DNA of 64,000 nucleotides from Candidula unifasciata (GCA_905116865.2 CAJHNH020000702.1:412001-476000); one strand, 5' to 3'; counted from the first letter of the stretch, positions 35,868 through 47,231 are shown. Made by a program: numbers and translations. Notes: generated by a model from the sequence alone, not told the origin.

Positions 35868-36140
35868 CGCTCAATCCTGCTAGTCTGATATGACTATCTC
35901 CATTCTCTCTTATCGCTAAGTCCTGCTAGTCTGATATCACTATCTCCATTCTCTCTTATCGCTAAATCCTGCTAGTCTGAAATCACTATCTCCATTCTCT
36001 CTTATCGCTAAATCCTGCTAGTCTGATATCATTATCTCCATTCTCTCTTATCGCTAAATCCTGCTAGTCTGAAATCACTATCTCCATTCTCTCTTATCGC
36101 TAAATCCTGCTAGTCTGATATCACTATCTCCATTCTCTCT
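35619..36140. repeat. (CT)n tracts followed by a 46-bp minisatellite (6 copies)
   Basis: CT runs at 35619-35683 and 35808-35862. From 35863 a 46-bp unit (TTATCGCTAAATCCTGCTAG, TCTGATATCACTATCTCCAT, TCTCTC) repeats six times to 36140. Its CTCTC portion suggests the unit arose at the CT-repeat edge. Confidence 0.93.
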
Positions 36141-36470
36141 TCAAATTTGAACAGGTCACATGCGACTGACCTTTCCTGTGCTGGCTCAAATTATTGTAGA
36201 AGATCTAAACCTCAGTGCCATCTATGCTCGACTTCCGGCAGCCATTGTGATGTCCGGCCCGGAAACACGTGTCAGTGTTCAGTTTACGTCAGCTTATTTG
36301 TTGGCGTGTCTTCTTTCCCTTGTATAAATATGATTTTGCTGCTTGCTTATTAATGTCATTTGATACAGTTTTCCCTGGGCCATTCAGGCAGCACAACAGT
36401 TTCTTGAGTACAGAAGCGTGGTTGTAAAATCATTAGACTTGTATTTTAAGCTGTTGATATCAGAAATTCG
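36141..36470. other. Intron 4 sequence, no gene seen
   Basis: Unique; an AG acceptor-like site near 36156 is not followed by a PDE9A-like frame. Confidence 0.45.
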
Positions 36471-37500
36471 AGACTTCTTGTTCTTGTTCTTCTTGTTCTT
36501 CTTGTTCTTCTTCTTCTTCTTCTTCTTCTTCTTCTTCTTCTTCTTCTTCTTCTTCTTCTTCTTCTTCTTCTTCTTCTTCTTCTTCTTCTGTTTTCTTCTT
36601 ATTCTTATTATTCTTCTCTATTCTACTCTCCTCCTAATCTCTCCACCCCTAATCCATCCACCACTTTAATATTCATGAGTATGCTACGGCTGCTGTATGC
36701 GTTTATATTTTTTTGTTCTTCTATACTTCTTCTTCTTAATTTATTATCTTTCTTATTCTTATTATTCTTATTCTTATTATTCTTCTTATTATTCTTCTTC
36801 TTCTTCTTTCTTATTCTTATTTCTTATATTCTTATTCATTCTTATTCTTCTTTCTTCTATATCTTCTATTCCTATCTCCTCGTTATTATTCATCTTATGC
36901 CTGCTGCGTCCTATTATCTATTCATATGTTTTTATTTATTATTATTCTTATTATTATTATTATTATCTTCATTCTTCTTCTTCAGGGATCTTCTTCTTCT
37001 ATCTTCTTCTTCTTCTATCTTATTTATTATCTCTTCTTCTTCTTCTCTCTTATTCTTCTTCTCTTATTCCTATTCTTCTTCTTATCCTATCTATCTTCTA
37101 CCTAGGATGCGCTCTCTCATCTTCTACGAGTCTGGCTTACGGATCTATGCGTGTAGGCTATTCTTACTTTTTGCTTCTTCTTAGATAATTAGTACTTCTA
37201 TTCTTCTTATCTTTCTTCTTCTTTCTTCTTCTTATTTCTTAGTAGTATTCTTCTTCTTCTTCTTCTTCTTCTTCTATTCTTCTTCTTCTTCTTCTTTTTC
37301 TTCTTCTTATAATTCTTCTTCTTCTTCTTCTTTCTATTTATTCTTTATTCTTGTCTGTCTTCTTCTGTTCTTCTTCTTTTTTCTTTTTCTTCTCTTTCTT
37401 TTCTTCTTCTTCTTCTTATTCTTATTCTTCTTCTTCTTATTCTCTCTTCTTCTTCTTCTTCTTCTTCTTCTTCTTCTTCTTCTTCTTCTTCTTCTTTTTA
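36471..37500. repeat. (TTC)n with TTA/TAT derivatives
   Basis: A pure TTC block at 36505-36588 passes into a long TTC/TTA/TCTTAT-rich decay zone and another pure block at 37448-37496. Leu/Phe/Ser-rich frames are artefacts. Confidence 0.93.
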
Positions 37501-38344
37501 TTCATCATCATCATCGTTTTCGCCCTCAGCACGCTCCTTCTTTTCAACCCTTCCCCCTCTACATCTTCTTTTTCTTCTCACATCCTCCTCTGCATCTTCT
37601 TCTTATTCTACTGTTGTCTTTATTTAAGCAAATAATAAACAGCGACAGGCGTGGCAACAGACTTGATGTAAACGAACAAGAATAACGAGCATATTCCTAA
37701 TGGTTTAGTCAAATAAACATCATCGTCAGACACGCAGACACACGCACACACATACACACGCACACACACATATATGTATATTTGTAAAATAAACAGTCCT
37801 TGACTTTTCGTGATTTGTAGTTCTCAATAAACAGTATGAAAACCCGTTTATCACCCAGCTGCAGCAACCCACAAACATCTACTTACAAGCCCCGGCAGGG
37901 ATCCATTGACCCAAGATAGAGAACCCAGGGAAACGAAAAACTGCAATTACAAAGGAGATGATTTGAATATGCCAATCAGCCAGATGTCAGCAATAATCTG
38001 TCTTCTGTCACGGGGATATCTGGAATACAAAAAAAAACATCATTTGATTTTAACATCTGATTTTGCAGATTAAAAAAAAAAAAAAAAAAGCGGGAAACGT
38101 CAAACAAGCCAGTCCAAGATGTAATGAGAAGAGGAAATGAGGGACAATGGTAAAAACAGTGCTGGAGATATAAGGAGATGGAGAACGATTAGGAATGAAA
38201 TTGTTGGTTTTGACATGTTTGTAATGGAAAAGCAACGAAAAGGGGGGGGGGTTGGTACAGGGGGGGAAGTTAGCAGGGGGGGGGGGGGGGGGGGAATAAA
38301 TATAATATTCGAAATACTGAATATTGACAAAACCTAACCTATAT
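37501..38344. other. Intron 4 sequence, no gene seen
   Basis: Mostly unique; poly-A at 38072-38089 and G runs at 38242-38294. Nothing recognised. Confidence 0.45.
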
Positions 38345-38821
<477 letters not shown>

Positions 38822-39335
38822 CTTCTCTGTCCTTCCTCCATTCGTCTTAAGACGGCCCTGGCTTAACTAGCCCCACGCCTACCTGCTTTGTTTGTTCCCT
38901 CTTGCTAAATCTCTCTCTCTCTCACTCTATCTATCTAGCTAACTGTCTGTCTGTCCGTCCCTCCGTCGTCTGTCTACCTGCCTGTCTGTCTATGTGCCTG
39001 CCTGAAGGTCAGTGAGTCGGTCGATCATTCAGTCGGTCGGTCGGTCTGCCCGCTTGTCCGCTAACCTGCTTGCCGGTCCGTTCGTTTGTTCGTCTATCCA
39101 TCCGTCCTTTTTTTCCTTCTTTCTTTTCTGTAAATGCAAACACGTCAATGCAAACAAACTAAACCACATACCGGTCTGTTTGTCCGTCCACCCACCTGTC
39201 CATCAGTCAAAACACCGTCCATCCATATTTCTATCTGTTATGTGAAGCCTTGAGAAGACTGGCGATCTGAGTGATGCTGTTGTGAAGATGTTAGTCCTGA
39301 TCTGATCGTACATGCCGTGTGACTGTAGTCATGCA
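38822..39335. other. Degenerate TCTG/TCGG-rich sequence, no gene seen
   Basis: Decayed tetranucleotide repeats (GTCGGTCGGTCGG near 39030, CCGTCC) and unique sequence. Confidence 0.5.
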
Positions 39336-39500
39336 TACTTTTAATCAAATATGACACAAATGATTCTCCATACTTTGTGGCGTTGGTAGTCGTGTCAATC
39401 CTCATCCCTCGGCGTCGCGTACTTTTAATCAATTCTGACAGAGATGACTCTCCATAGTTTGTGGCGTTAGGAGACATGTCTATCCAAGGCTTTTTCTCTC
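39336..39500. repeat. 84-bp imperfect direct duplication
   Basis: TACTTTTAATCAA...TCTCCATACTTTGTGGCGTTGG at 39336 recurs at 39420 as TACTTTTAATCAA...TCTCCATAGTTTGTGGCGTTAG. Confidence 0.75.
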
Positions 39501-39719
39501 CTGAATAAACATTTCAATTAAGGAGATGGTCGGAACACAAGGCAAGGTCTGGAATACAGGGGGGGTGGTGATGTTTGGTGAAGACAATGGTGCATAATGT
39601 GTCCGAACACGCTTATGTAGTGCTTAGGGGGGAACGCGACGTGCCATGATGTCAGACTGTCCAGCATTTTCCCTTTTGATGTCGCTCAGCTGATTTTTCC
39701 CCTCGTCACTTTATACTCA
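39501..39719. other. Intron 4 sequence, nothing recognised
   Basis: Unique sequence between the duplication and the 36-bp minisatellite. Confidence 0.4.
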
Positions 39720-40930
39720 AATTGTCTCCTCCTGATGACATGACCCAAAAAAGTAGATTGTCTTCACCTGATGACATGACCCAAAAAAGTATATTGTCTC
39801 CATCTGATGACATGACCCAAAAAAGTAGATTGTCTCCATCTGATGACATGACCCAAAAAAAGTAGATTGTCTCCTCCTGATGACATGACCAAAGAATGTA
39901 GATTGTCTCCTCCTGAGGACATGACCAAAGAATGTATATTTCTCCACTAATTATATACATGGACTGCAGAATGTCGTATTGTCTTATCCCCTGATGTCAT
40001 GACCAAAGACATTAAGATTGATCGTTTTCTCCTGATTACATGACCGAAGAATTTAGTAGTTGTCTGCATCGGCTGACATGACCGAAAGAATGTAGATTTG
40101 GTCGGGTGCCCCTCCTGATGACTGACCAGAGAATGTAGATTGTCCTCCTCACTGATGACGATGACAGAAGAGTGTGTCGATTGTATCACCTGGAATGAAA
40201 TGGACCACAAAGAAATGTATATTGTCCAAAGAATGTAGATTGTCTCCACCTGATGACATGACCAAAGAATGTAGATTGTATGCACCTGATGACATGACCA
40301 AAGAATGTAGATTGTCTGCACCTGATGACATGACCAAAGAATGTAGATTGTCTCCTCCTGATGACATGACCAGAGAATGTAGATTGTCTCCACCTGATGA
40401 CATAACCAAAGAATGTAGATTGTCTCCTCCTGATGACATGACCAAAGAATGTAGATTGTCTCCACCTGATGATACGACCAAAGAATGTAGATTGTCTCCA
40501 CCTGATGACATGACCAAAGAATGTAGATTGTCTCCACCTGATGACATGACTAACAAATGTAGATTGTATGCACCTGATGACATGACCAAAGAATGTAGAT
40601 TGTCTCCTCCTGATGACATGACCAGAGAATGTAGATTGTATGCACCTGATGACATGACCAAAGAATGTAGATTGTCTCCTCCTGATGACATGACCAGAGA
40701 ATGTAGATTGTCTCCTCCTGTTGATATGACCAGAATGTAGATTGTCTCCACCTGATGACATGACCAAAGAATGTAGATTGTATCCACCTGATGACATGAC
40801 CAGAGAATGTAGATTGTCTCCCCCTGATGACATGACCAAAGAATGTAGATTGTCTCCTTCTGATGACATGACCAAAGAATGTAGATTGTCTCCTCCTGAT
40901 GACATGACCCAAAAAAGTAGATTGTCTCCC
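39720..40930. repeat. 36-bp minisatellite, over 25 copies
   Basis: Core unit GTAGATTGTCTCCACC, TGATGACATGACCAAAGAAT (36 bp), most regular from about 40205 to 40925 and decayed from 39720 to 40200. Since 36 is a multiple of three, all frames stay open; on the minus strand one frame reads (FFGHVIRRRQST)n. That string resembles the 'RKRQILFFGHVIRK' segment of the LINE at 34948-35400. Confidence 0.95.
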
Positions 40931-41118
40931 TCTGAGGCAGGCAATTGGTTTTCTTTGTGAGTCGATTTCTGTCAAGACACCTTCATTATGTAACAAACAA
41001 ATAAATGTCCAGTGAGTTCTCATCACGGCCTTTTCTATTTATTAATTAGAGACGGCGTTGGTTCTCATCACTGGGCTATAAATCAACATCTCCACATCAC
41101 TGCTTGCAGTTACCAATT

Positions 41119-41330
41119 ATGGGGGAGCGGCTGGCCGAACGGTTAGCACGCTAAGCTCTCAAGCAGGAGACCCGGGTTCGGATCCTAAGTAAGGCTAGGG
41201 TTTTTTTTTTTTTTTTTCTGTCGGGGGAAAAATAAAATCCTCACCTGCACAGTCGTGGCGACAGCACTAGCCATGCGGCCGGAAATCTTTAAGCTCAAAG
41301 ACCACACCCAAACCCGCCAACACCGCAAAA
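41119..41330 (+). mobile_element. SINE C
   Basis: tRNA-like head 'GCGGCTGGCCGAACGGTTAGC' and 'CCCGGGTTCGGATCC', then a T run. The tail 'AATAAAATCCTCACCTGCAC' and 'AGCACTAGCCATGCGGCC' recurs at 57303-57385, and a second head lies at 55995-56070. Confidence 0.78.
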
Positions 41331-41689
41331 GTGGTAAAATAACGGCAGTAATTGGCAATTGACCACTTTTGCTATGTATTTAGGGGTGTCTATCAGACTG
41401 AGAATTGTGGGTTCATGGATAAATCCGCCGGCGCGGACAGGGCACGCTAAGATTTTATATTCGCCGGCGAAAAAAACAAAAAAAACGAAAAACACATAAC
41501 CAAAGCGTAGATTTAAATTTGGGAGAGAGAGGAGAGTTTCCGCAACAGTTAAAGGTTGTAACAAGTATATTGGGTAGAGAAGGAGGTGTGGGAAACAACA
41601 GAACTAGTCTCTAAAACAAAAACAAACTCAATGAAAGTTTCAAATAATAACTAAGTAAATACTGAAAAGACCACCAATCTGAACGGTTC
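41331..41689. other. Intron 4 sequence, no gene seen
   Basis: Unique AT-rich sequence with A runs; nothing recognised. Confidence 0.45.
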
Positions 41690-42018
41690 TGTTCATGTTT
41701 CCCAGCCCATTTACACACTACCTGACCTTTCGTTCATACTTTCTCAAGACTATTCTACGTCCGAGGGGTGTCACGTTGTCTTACCTCCAATTACATCAAC
41801 GTTGAGTCGCATGTTCTATACTACATGACGACACAACTTTTAGGACCCCAGAATACGTAGAACTGACCCTAACACAACTTCCACCCTCCCTCTCCTACCC
41901 ACAGCCTCAACCTAGGTCACACGAAAGACTCTTTTCGAAGAAATTAGTACAACGTGACACCCCTCTGACCTAGATCAGACTAAGAAAGTGTGAAGATGGG
42001 CCGGGAAACGTGAACAGG
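41690..42018. mobile_element. MITE-like element with inverted ends
   Basis: Left CTGTTCATGTTTCCCAGCCC and right, reverse-complemented, CTGTTCACGTTTCCCGGCCC, extending through ATTTACACACT/ATCTTCACACT. An inner pair AGGGGTGTCACGTTGT (41763-41778) and its exact reverse complement (41950-41965) adds a second hairpin arm. The middle phrase 'GACCCTAACACAACTTCCACCCT' is related to 'GGCCCTAACACAAACCCCCTT' in the element at 26880. Confidence 0.7.
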
Positions 42019-42198
42019 TCGATCTAAAACTCAGAAGCAGTTTAAAAAAAAAATTTGAACAGCATCGAAACCAATAACGAAATAAATATAAGAAGTGTAT
42101 TAAAAAAAAAATAGAACACCCTACTATTTGAAACAAAATGAATGAAGATAAATAGTGTCAGTAATACAGCCATCTCGGCTATCCTCCAAAAAAGGGCT

Positions 42199-42774
42199 CA
42201 TATTATGGCGGCCAAAAACACACCCTGACAGGGCCTCATTAGGTCGTGTGTTGTAAACATTCAAAAACTCGACAATAATGAGGAACGAAAAAAAGGTAAA
42301 ATTACGAAATTGACTACTTAGCGATAATTGAGACCTTTATATCTGCAAATAGTGGCACAGAAGTTGCAAATAGTGCCTGAAAATCTGCTCTTTGTGGCTG
42401 TGGCGCCATTGAAACTCGGCTAAATATGATTGGTACCACAAACTAGATGGCTGGGACTTACGAGCAGCAGCTACCGCATCTCCTGCAACTTTCTCCAATT
42501 TATTTGCTCTAGGTTATCCCTCCCATACTCGCCGCGCGTAGAAGCGCGGGGAATACGCTCGGCGGTGAGTATAATTGGAAGAACACTATCGCTAACCTGG
42601 GTCGGAACGCGTGGTCTCCCCGCCATGTCGCTATTATCGTGTGTATTGTTGCGTTTCTCGAAATTGTCAACGGACAGTAATCCTAGTTTTGCCGCAATAT
42701 GTTCGTCAGAGGAAGTACGCAATTTACATATGATTGAGGCCCTGTCAGGGTGTGTTTTTGACCGCCATAATATG
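42199..42774. mobile_element. Element bounded by 40-bp inverted repeats
   Basis: 42199-42238 (CATATTATGGCGGCCAAAAA, CACACCCTGACAGGGCCTCA) and 42735-42774 are inverted repeats with one mismatch. The interior is GC-richer than its surroundings and holds a second hairpin at about 42529-42575 (ATACTCGCCGCGCGTA against TACGCTCGGCGGTGAGTAT). Both strands carry open frames (+ 42430-42864, minus 42471-42722) that I do not recognise. No target duplication is evident. Confidence 0.65.
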
Positions 42775-42999
42775 TGGCCGTTATTCGGGGAACAGCCACT
42801 ATCTCATTATATTCAAAATCCTCACCTAACTAACGACCCAAATTATAACCTTATTTGGGATTAAACAGGGTAATCTTATAACTTTAAAAAACACATGTTC
42901 ACTGTATGTACAATTGAAGTTCAAATCGAGTAGGTCAACTATATAACACGGGGTTTTTTCATGAAGCTGGGTCTCCCCCCACAACCCCCCCCCCCCCCC
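42775..42999. other. Intron 4 sequence, nothing recognised
   Basis: Unique sequence ending in a C run at 42985-42999. Confidence 0.4.
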
Positions 43000-43090
43000 A
43001 CAACGGCCTGCCCACTGTTGAAGGAGCCAAGCACCAAGCACGAACCCGTAGCTCCGGCAATGATCCACAAGGCTTTCGTTAAAAAATGTA
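43000..43090 (-). mobile_element. SINE G fragment
   Basis: 'AGCACGAACCCGTAGCTCCGGCAATGATCC' parallels 'AGCACGAACTCCGTATCTCTGGCGGCGATCC' in the SINE G copy at 20719-20955. Confidence 0.55.
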
Positions 43091-43312
43091 CTAATGTACA
43101 CTAGATGTACAGTGTGGAAGATAACCCCAGTCACGAGCTATCAACAATAAACCTTTCTACCTAGCCTCGAGCCCAGACGGCTTGTCTAGCACTGGGGGGA
43201 ACAAATTTAACGACCTGGTGTCGAGATTGATAACGCTATGCTGTTAAAGATGGCGGCCCGTTGTGTGTGTGTGTCTGTGCGTGCGTGTGTGTGTCTCTGT
43301 GAGAGTTTAGTT

Positions 43313-43572
43313 TCCTCCGTGGCTTAGGCGTTGCGAGTCTGACTCGTAATCCCAAAGTACCGCGATAGAAACCCACTGCTGGCTGCGTGGATTTTTATCA
43401 TGGTATAGATCATCGCAGGTCGACCCAGCCTAAAATGGGTACCAGGATGTATGTCCTGGGAAGTAAAGACGGCCGGCGTAATGCTGTCCACATTACCCAC
43501 CTAGTTCCGAATGGGCTGTAAAAATAGGTGCTCTATGTGCCCGATGCGACTAAAAGGCTTGAAAATGGATCT
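43313..43572 (+). mobile_element. Chimeric SINE: SINE E-like head on SINE B body
   Basis: The head 'CCGTGGCTTAGGCGTTGCGAG' matches the SINE E head (reverse complement of 44512-44742: 'GTGGCTTAGGCGTTGCGAAC'). The body 'CAGGTCGACCCAGCCTAAAATGGG...GGGAAGTAAAGACGGCCGGCGTAATGCTG' is SINE B. The copy at 59458-59692 has the same junction 'CCCACTGCTGGCTGCGTGGATTTTTATC', so the chimera is an amplified subfamily. Confidence 0.8.
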
Positions 43573-43574
43573 TT

Positions 43575-44134
43575 AGTTACTGATAGAGTTGAAGTGGCCC
43601 ATGTAGGCTGTGGAGATATTTCTGGGAAATTTTGAGGTATTCAGCTGTTCCTGAAGTGTATTTAAATGACAGGGGCTGTCTTTCTATCTTGATGACTCTG
43701 CCGCTTCCTTGTTGATTCGAATGTACACTTGTTCTCCTTCTCCTCTTCTTCTTCTTCATTTTCTATATTCGCCGAGGTGGAAGGGTGGTTGACACGTTTT
43801 GTCGCAGTTTACAGCTAGGCTGTGGTGTTTGTGCTTTTCCGCACAAGGCATCATATACCAGCAAACCATTTTACGTCATGCTTGTTAAGGAGCAGTGGTC
43901 TACTTCCTCCCCACCCTCCCAGAAGAAAGTCCAGCAGCTCATACTGGAGCAGTAGCTTAACATCGATGTTTCAGTAAGACGTACAATAAAAGGAAAATCA
44001 CCACATAGGTCCAGAAGCAGATAAAGGGTTTATATTTGGGAGTAAATTTATAGGTGAGTTAAAAGTCAGGAGAAATTGCGAGACAGTGTAAGTACCAATT
44101 GCTGGAATAATAAAAATGAGAAAGGAACCGGTCA
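43575..44134. other. Intron 4 sequence, no gene seen
   Basis: Nothing recognised apart from a short TTC run at 43741-43758. Confidence 0.45.
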
Positions 44135-44440
44135 TCAAACAAAATAACATCATCGTTACCATCATCAAGTACCTTCCCAGTTGGCGTAGGCGTTCATGCA
44201 TTTTCACAGATCTCGGTTTTTTGGTGCTCCGGATCAATTCTACTGATGATATTGCTCAATGCCTCTGGCTTAGGCCATCCACCATAGTTTCTCTTGCTCT
44301 ACCTCTGCCTCTTCTACCAGTGATCTTTCCCATCGTCACGATATATTCCAGTGCTTCTTTTCTTACCACATGACTAAAGAACGTTGCCTGCTTCTCCTTG
44401 TTGTATTGTATATAATGTTCTACTTTCATTGGCTATTTTC
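44135..44440 (-). pseudogene. LINE reverse transcriptase C-terminal scrap
   Basis: The same order of phrases as 34948-35400 is seen on + ('ACCATCATCAAG', 'GGCGTAGGCGTTCATGCATTTTCACAGAT', 'CTTACCACATGACTAAAGAACG'). Frames are broken. Confidence 0.7.
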
Positions 44441-44511
44441 GGGCATAACAGCATGACCTAAATATAACGAAGCATTATCACATTTTCACACCTACCTACA
44501 ATTAAAAAGTT

Positions 44512-44742
44512 ACTTGCGTATCCTTTAAAGGACATTGCAGAACCAACCCCCAGCACTTTTTTGGCTGTTGTGGTTTTTCTAGAAAAATTTACACCCAGTA
44601 GTTTGCCATTGCATTTCTGGACGGTCGGCTTCTCGATACCACTGTCGAAACCAACGCAAGGCTCAAGGCCGCAGCTGGGATCGAACTTGGCATCTCGGCA
44701 TTACGAAGGGCGTTCGCAACGCCTAAGCCACAGACGCTGACC
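44512..44742 (-). mobile_element. SINE E, near full length
   Basis: Reverse complement carries a tRNA-like head (GTGGCTTAGGCGTTGCGAAC ... AAGTTCGATCCCAGC), then 'CTTGCGTTGGTTTCGACAGTGG', 'GGCAAACTACTGGG', 'CTAGAAAAACCACAACAGCC' and 'CCTTTAAAGGATACGCAAGTAAC'. Confidence 0.82.
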
Positions 44743-45044
44743 CTACAGTACACACCAAGTTACATTTTCCACTCATAAATATATAAATTATATATGTTTA
44801 TTATGTATGATTATTATTATATCAATTATTATATGTGATATTTCCACGGCCTCAAGGCTGATCTTCTTTGTCCGTTTTTGTGTATTACGTGTAAAACAAT
44901 AGAAACGACCAGCCGGGTCTCTTTCTTAAATGTTCGTTGTATTCTAGACAACGTATTACGGTCCGATGTGTTTGTAATTTTTTTTAACCTATGCTTGATC
45001 GATATCAATTTTTGTAACATGTGGTACCATGTTGCTATGTACCA

Positions 45045-45145
45045 TGATGCTATGTGCATGGTGCTATGTGCCATGGTGCTATGTGCCATAGTGCTATGTG
45101 CCATCGTGCTATGGTGCCATCGTGCTATGGCGCCATGGTGCCATT
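45045..45145. repeat. 15-bp tandem repeat
   Basis: Unit CATGGTGCTATGTGC, about six copies with CATAGTGC/CATCGTGC variants. Confidence 0.88.
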
Positions 45146-45344
45146 TCATTTGTTTTGAACGGATTCTTTACGTATTCTCTAGTTGTGGATTTCAAGCTGT
45201 ACAATAGACATGGCTAATGAAGACACCTTTATTTATGGATGACTAGTTAGCCATGATCTTAGTACACTTATTTCCACAGTGAAGCGCATTCGTCATGTTT
45301 AGGTGACAGGTTTGAGTTCCTGCATGGTAATTATAGTTTTTGAT

Positions 45345-46505
45345 TTTAATACCTGGCATATTTCCCTGTATCTCGTCAGGTGCATTCTACAGTAACAAAT
45401 GAATTAAAGTAAAGCAAATAGCTGAATCTTAGAAACTGAAACACAAATTCGAGTACATTCTACACTGTCATTCTACACAAATAATAAAAATGAACCAAAT
45501 GCACAAAAACATCACAGTGTCTTTACAATATGAAAGTAGCAACACCTTGGCCTTTTTAGACATTTTAATTAGACGTAGAGATAATGGCCCTACTGAAAGG
45601 TCAGTTTATCGTAAAGACACTTGGACAGGCCAGTGCATCCATTTCAACAGTTTTGCACCTTTGCAATACAAACGTGGTCTAGTGAGGACATTATCCCACC
45701 GTGCTAGGAGGATTTGTTCCAGCGACACGCTACAAGATGAGTTTGAAACGATTAAACAAACACTGCTTTCTACTGGATATCCAGGTGGTGTTATTAAGTG
45801 CCATTCCCAGCCACCTAAGCCAGTTATCTTAGAAATGTCGGTGCAAAAAAAAAAAAAAAATTTTAGATACATCTAACGTTTCATGGAGATGACGTCATGC
45901 AACGTGTATGTGACCGACTCAAGACAGCAGTCGGTCAAACCTTTTACGCAGACATGCCTGTTATGAGATTTAAAACCACCATGATTCCTACGCCACCTGT
46001 AAAAGAACCAGTGTCGACGTACGCCAGATCTAACTGTATATACCAATTTAAATGCACATGTAACGCTGCATATGTGGGCTGAACTGATCGACGACTGCAG
46101 AAACGGGTTGCTGAACATATTCCACTATGGGTGGTAAAAGCAATGCAGAACACTAACCCTCAACAACAACGAATCAGGTGACTGGTCGACAAAATTCATC
46201 ATCAGCAATTGCGTGCCATATTCTAAATTCCGGGCACATCATTAACAGGGATGATGCATTTCGAATTATTTACAATTCGGCCAACCGTAGATTACTCCGA
46301 TACGCTTCCGCGATCAGCCGGTTGAAACCAGATGTCTGTAGGCAGAAAGAAATGGTTGTTTCCTTAGGGTTACCTTGGTGAAACAGACAGTGTAGAATGT
46401 ACTCGAATTTGTGTTTCAGTTTCTAGGATTCAGCTATTTGCTTCATTTTAATTCATTTGTTACTGAACCTGACGAGATACAGCGAAATATGTCGGGCAAT
46501 AAATT
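45345..46505 (+). mobile_element. Penelope-like element, 5' truncated, flanked by ~120-bp inverted repeats
   Basis: Left arm 45345-45475 and right arm 46384-46505 are near-exact reverse complements ('GAAACACAAATTCGAGTACA', 'TTCTACACTGTC', 'GTAACAAATGAATTAAA', 'TATCTCGTCAGG'). The left arm has an extra TGCATTCTACA. The coding remnant between them is the end of a PLE reverse transcriptase plus GIY-YIG endonuclease. Terminal repeats in inverted orientation are a known PLE arrangement. Confidence 0.85.
45490..46381 (+). pseudogene. Penelope-like RT C-terminus and GIY-YIG endonuclease, broken
   Basis: Frame 45490-45876 reads 'TLAFLDILIRRRDNGPTERS', 'VYRKDTWTGQCIHFNSFAP' and 'GLVRTLSHRARRICSSD', the conserved end of PLE RT. 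A run of A at 45846-45861 shifts the frame. The endonuclease continues at 45897 with 'NCIYQFKCTCNAAYVG', a TGA stop where relatives have Arg, then 'TDRRLQKRVAEHI', and after another break 'SSSAIACHILNSGHIINRDDAF'. At least two frameshifts and one stop make it non-functional. Confidence 0.88.
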
Positions 46506-46714
46506 GTGCAGTCTATTGTTTGTGTCTTCTTTGTTCAAATTCACATCGGGGAAACATTGCTTTGATTTTATTGTTGTCTTGTTTACTCTTCTTTCTACTT
46601 CTTTCTTTGAGTGTCGATCAATACACTATGTGTTTGTTTATTTTATGTAATATACATTATCCAGGTGTCCGTTCTGCTGAAATGAAATGAAATAAAAGGT
46701 TAAGGCCCTGTAGG
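46506..46714. other. AT-rich segment after the Penelope-like element
   Basis: T-rich with a GAAATGAAATGAAATAAAA stretch at 46678-46697; perhaps still part of the element's 3' region. No boundary visible. Confidence 0.35.
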
Positions 46715-46950
46715 AACAACCAGCAGAAAGTAGAGAAAGAAGATTATTATGGCCGGGAGAGAATGAGGCAACTGGGGATATCCAGAGGGTCTGGCCGGCT
46801 CACTACACTCAGAGGAAAGGCAAGACAGATATATGACCAGATTGTGACCGGTACCATGAGTATTTGAAATTTGCACTGGCTGCTTAAGATGAGGACAGAG
46901 CATGCCAGGGAATGCCTCGAGTGCTGTGATGACTATTCTTGACTCAACTC
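46715..46950 (+). mobile_element. LINE family B 3' end fragment
   Basis: Broken frames give 'MRQLGISRGSGRLTTLRGKARQIYDQIVTGTM' and 'LLKMRTEHARECLECCDDYS', like 23138-23625 and 61612-61850. TCAACTCAGCTCAACTC follows. Confidence 0.75.
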
Positions 46951-47228
46951 AGCTCAACTCCACTCCGTTCTGCTGAAACTTTTCCAGTAATTTGCTCACA
47001 CATTTTCAGATTCGATCACATCTCACAAATATACACATACACATACACATGACAGTACAATTATTTATGTCTCTGCCATGTTTACTCAACGCCTTGTGAG
47101 GTTTCGTCTAGGCATCTTAACTGTGAATCAATATTTTCAATTTTCAAATTGACACTTTTTGCTCCTCTGAAGTTTTTTTTTTTTCTTAAACACTCATAAC
47201 ATTGCCAGAATAATCTATAGCTGACCTA

Positions 47229-47231
47229 AAT

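Noticed and set aside
39720..40930. Regular 36-bp repeats as a CRISPR array
   Set aside because: Units are directly adjacent with no spacers, the genome is eukaryotic, and the period equals the unit.
39720..40930. Repeated CTGATGA words as hammerhead ribozymes
   Set aside because: The words recur because of the tandem unit; no GAAA box and no stem II or III pairing follows.
42430..42864. 144-codon + frame as a gene
   Set aside because: It overlaps an inverted-repeat arm and extends past it, with no recognisable domain; kept only as part of the unknown element.
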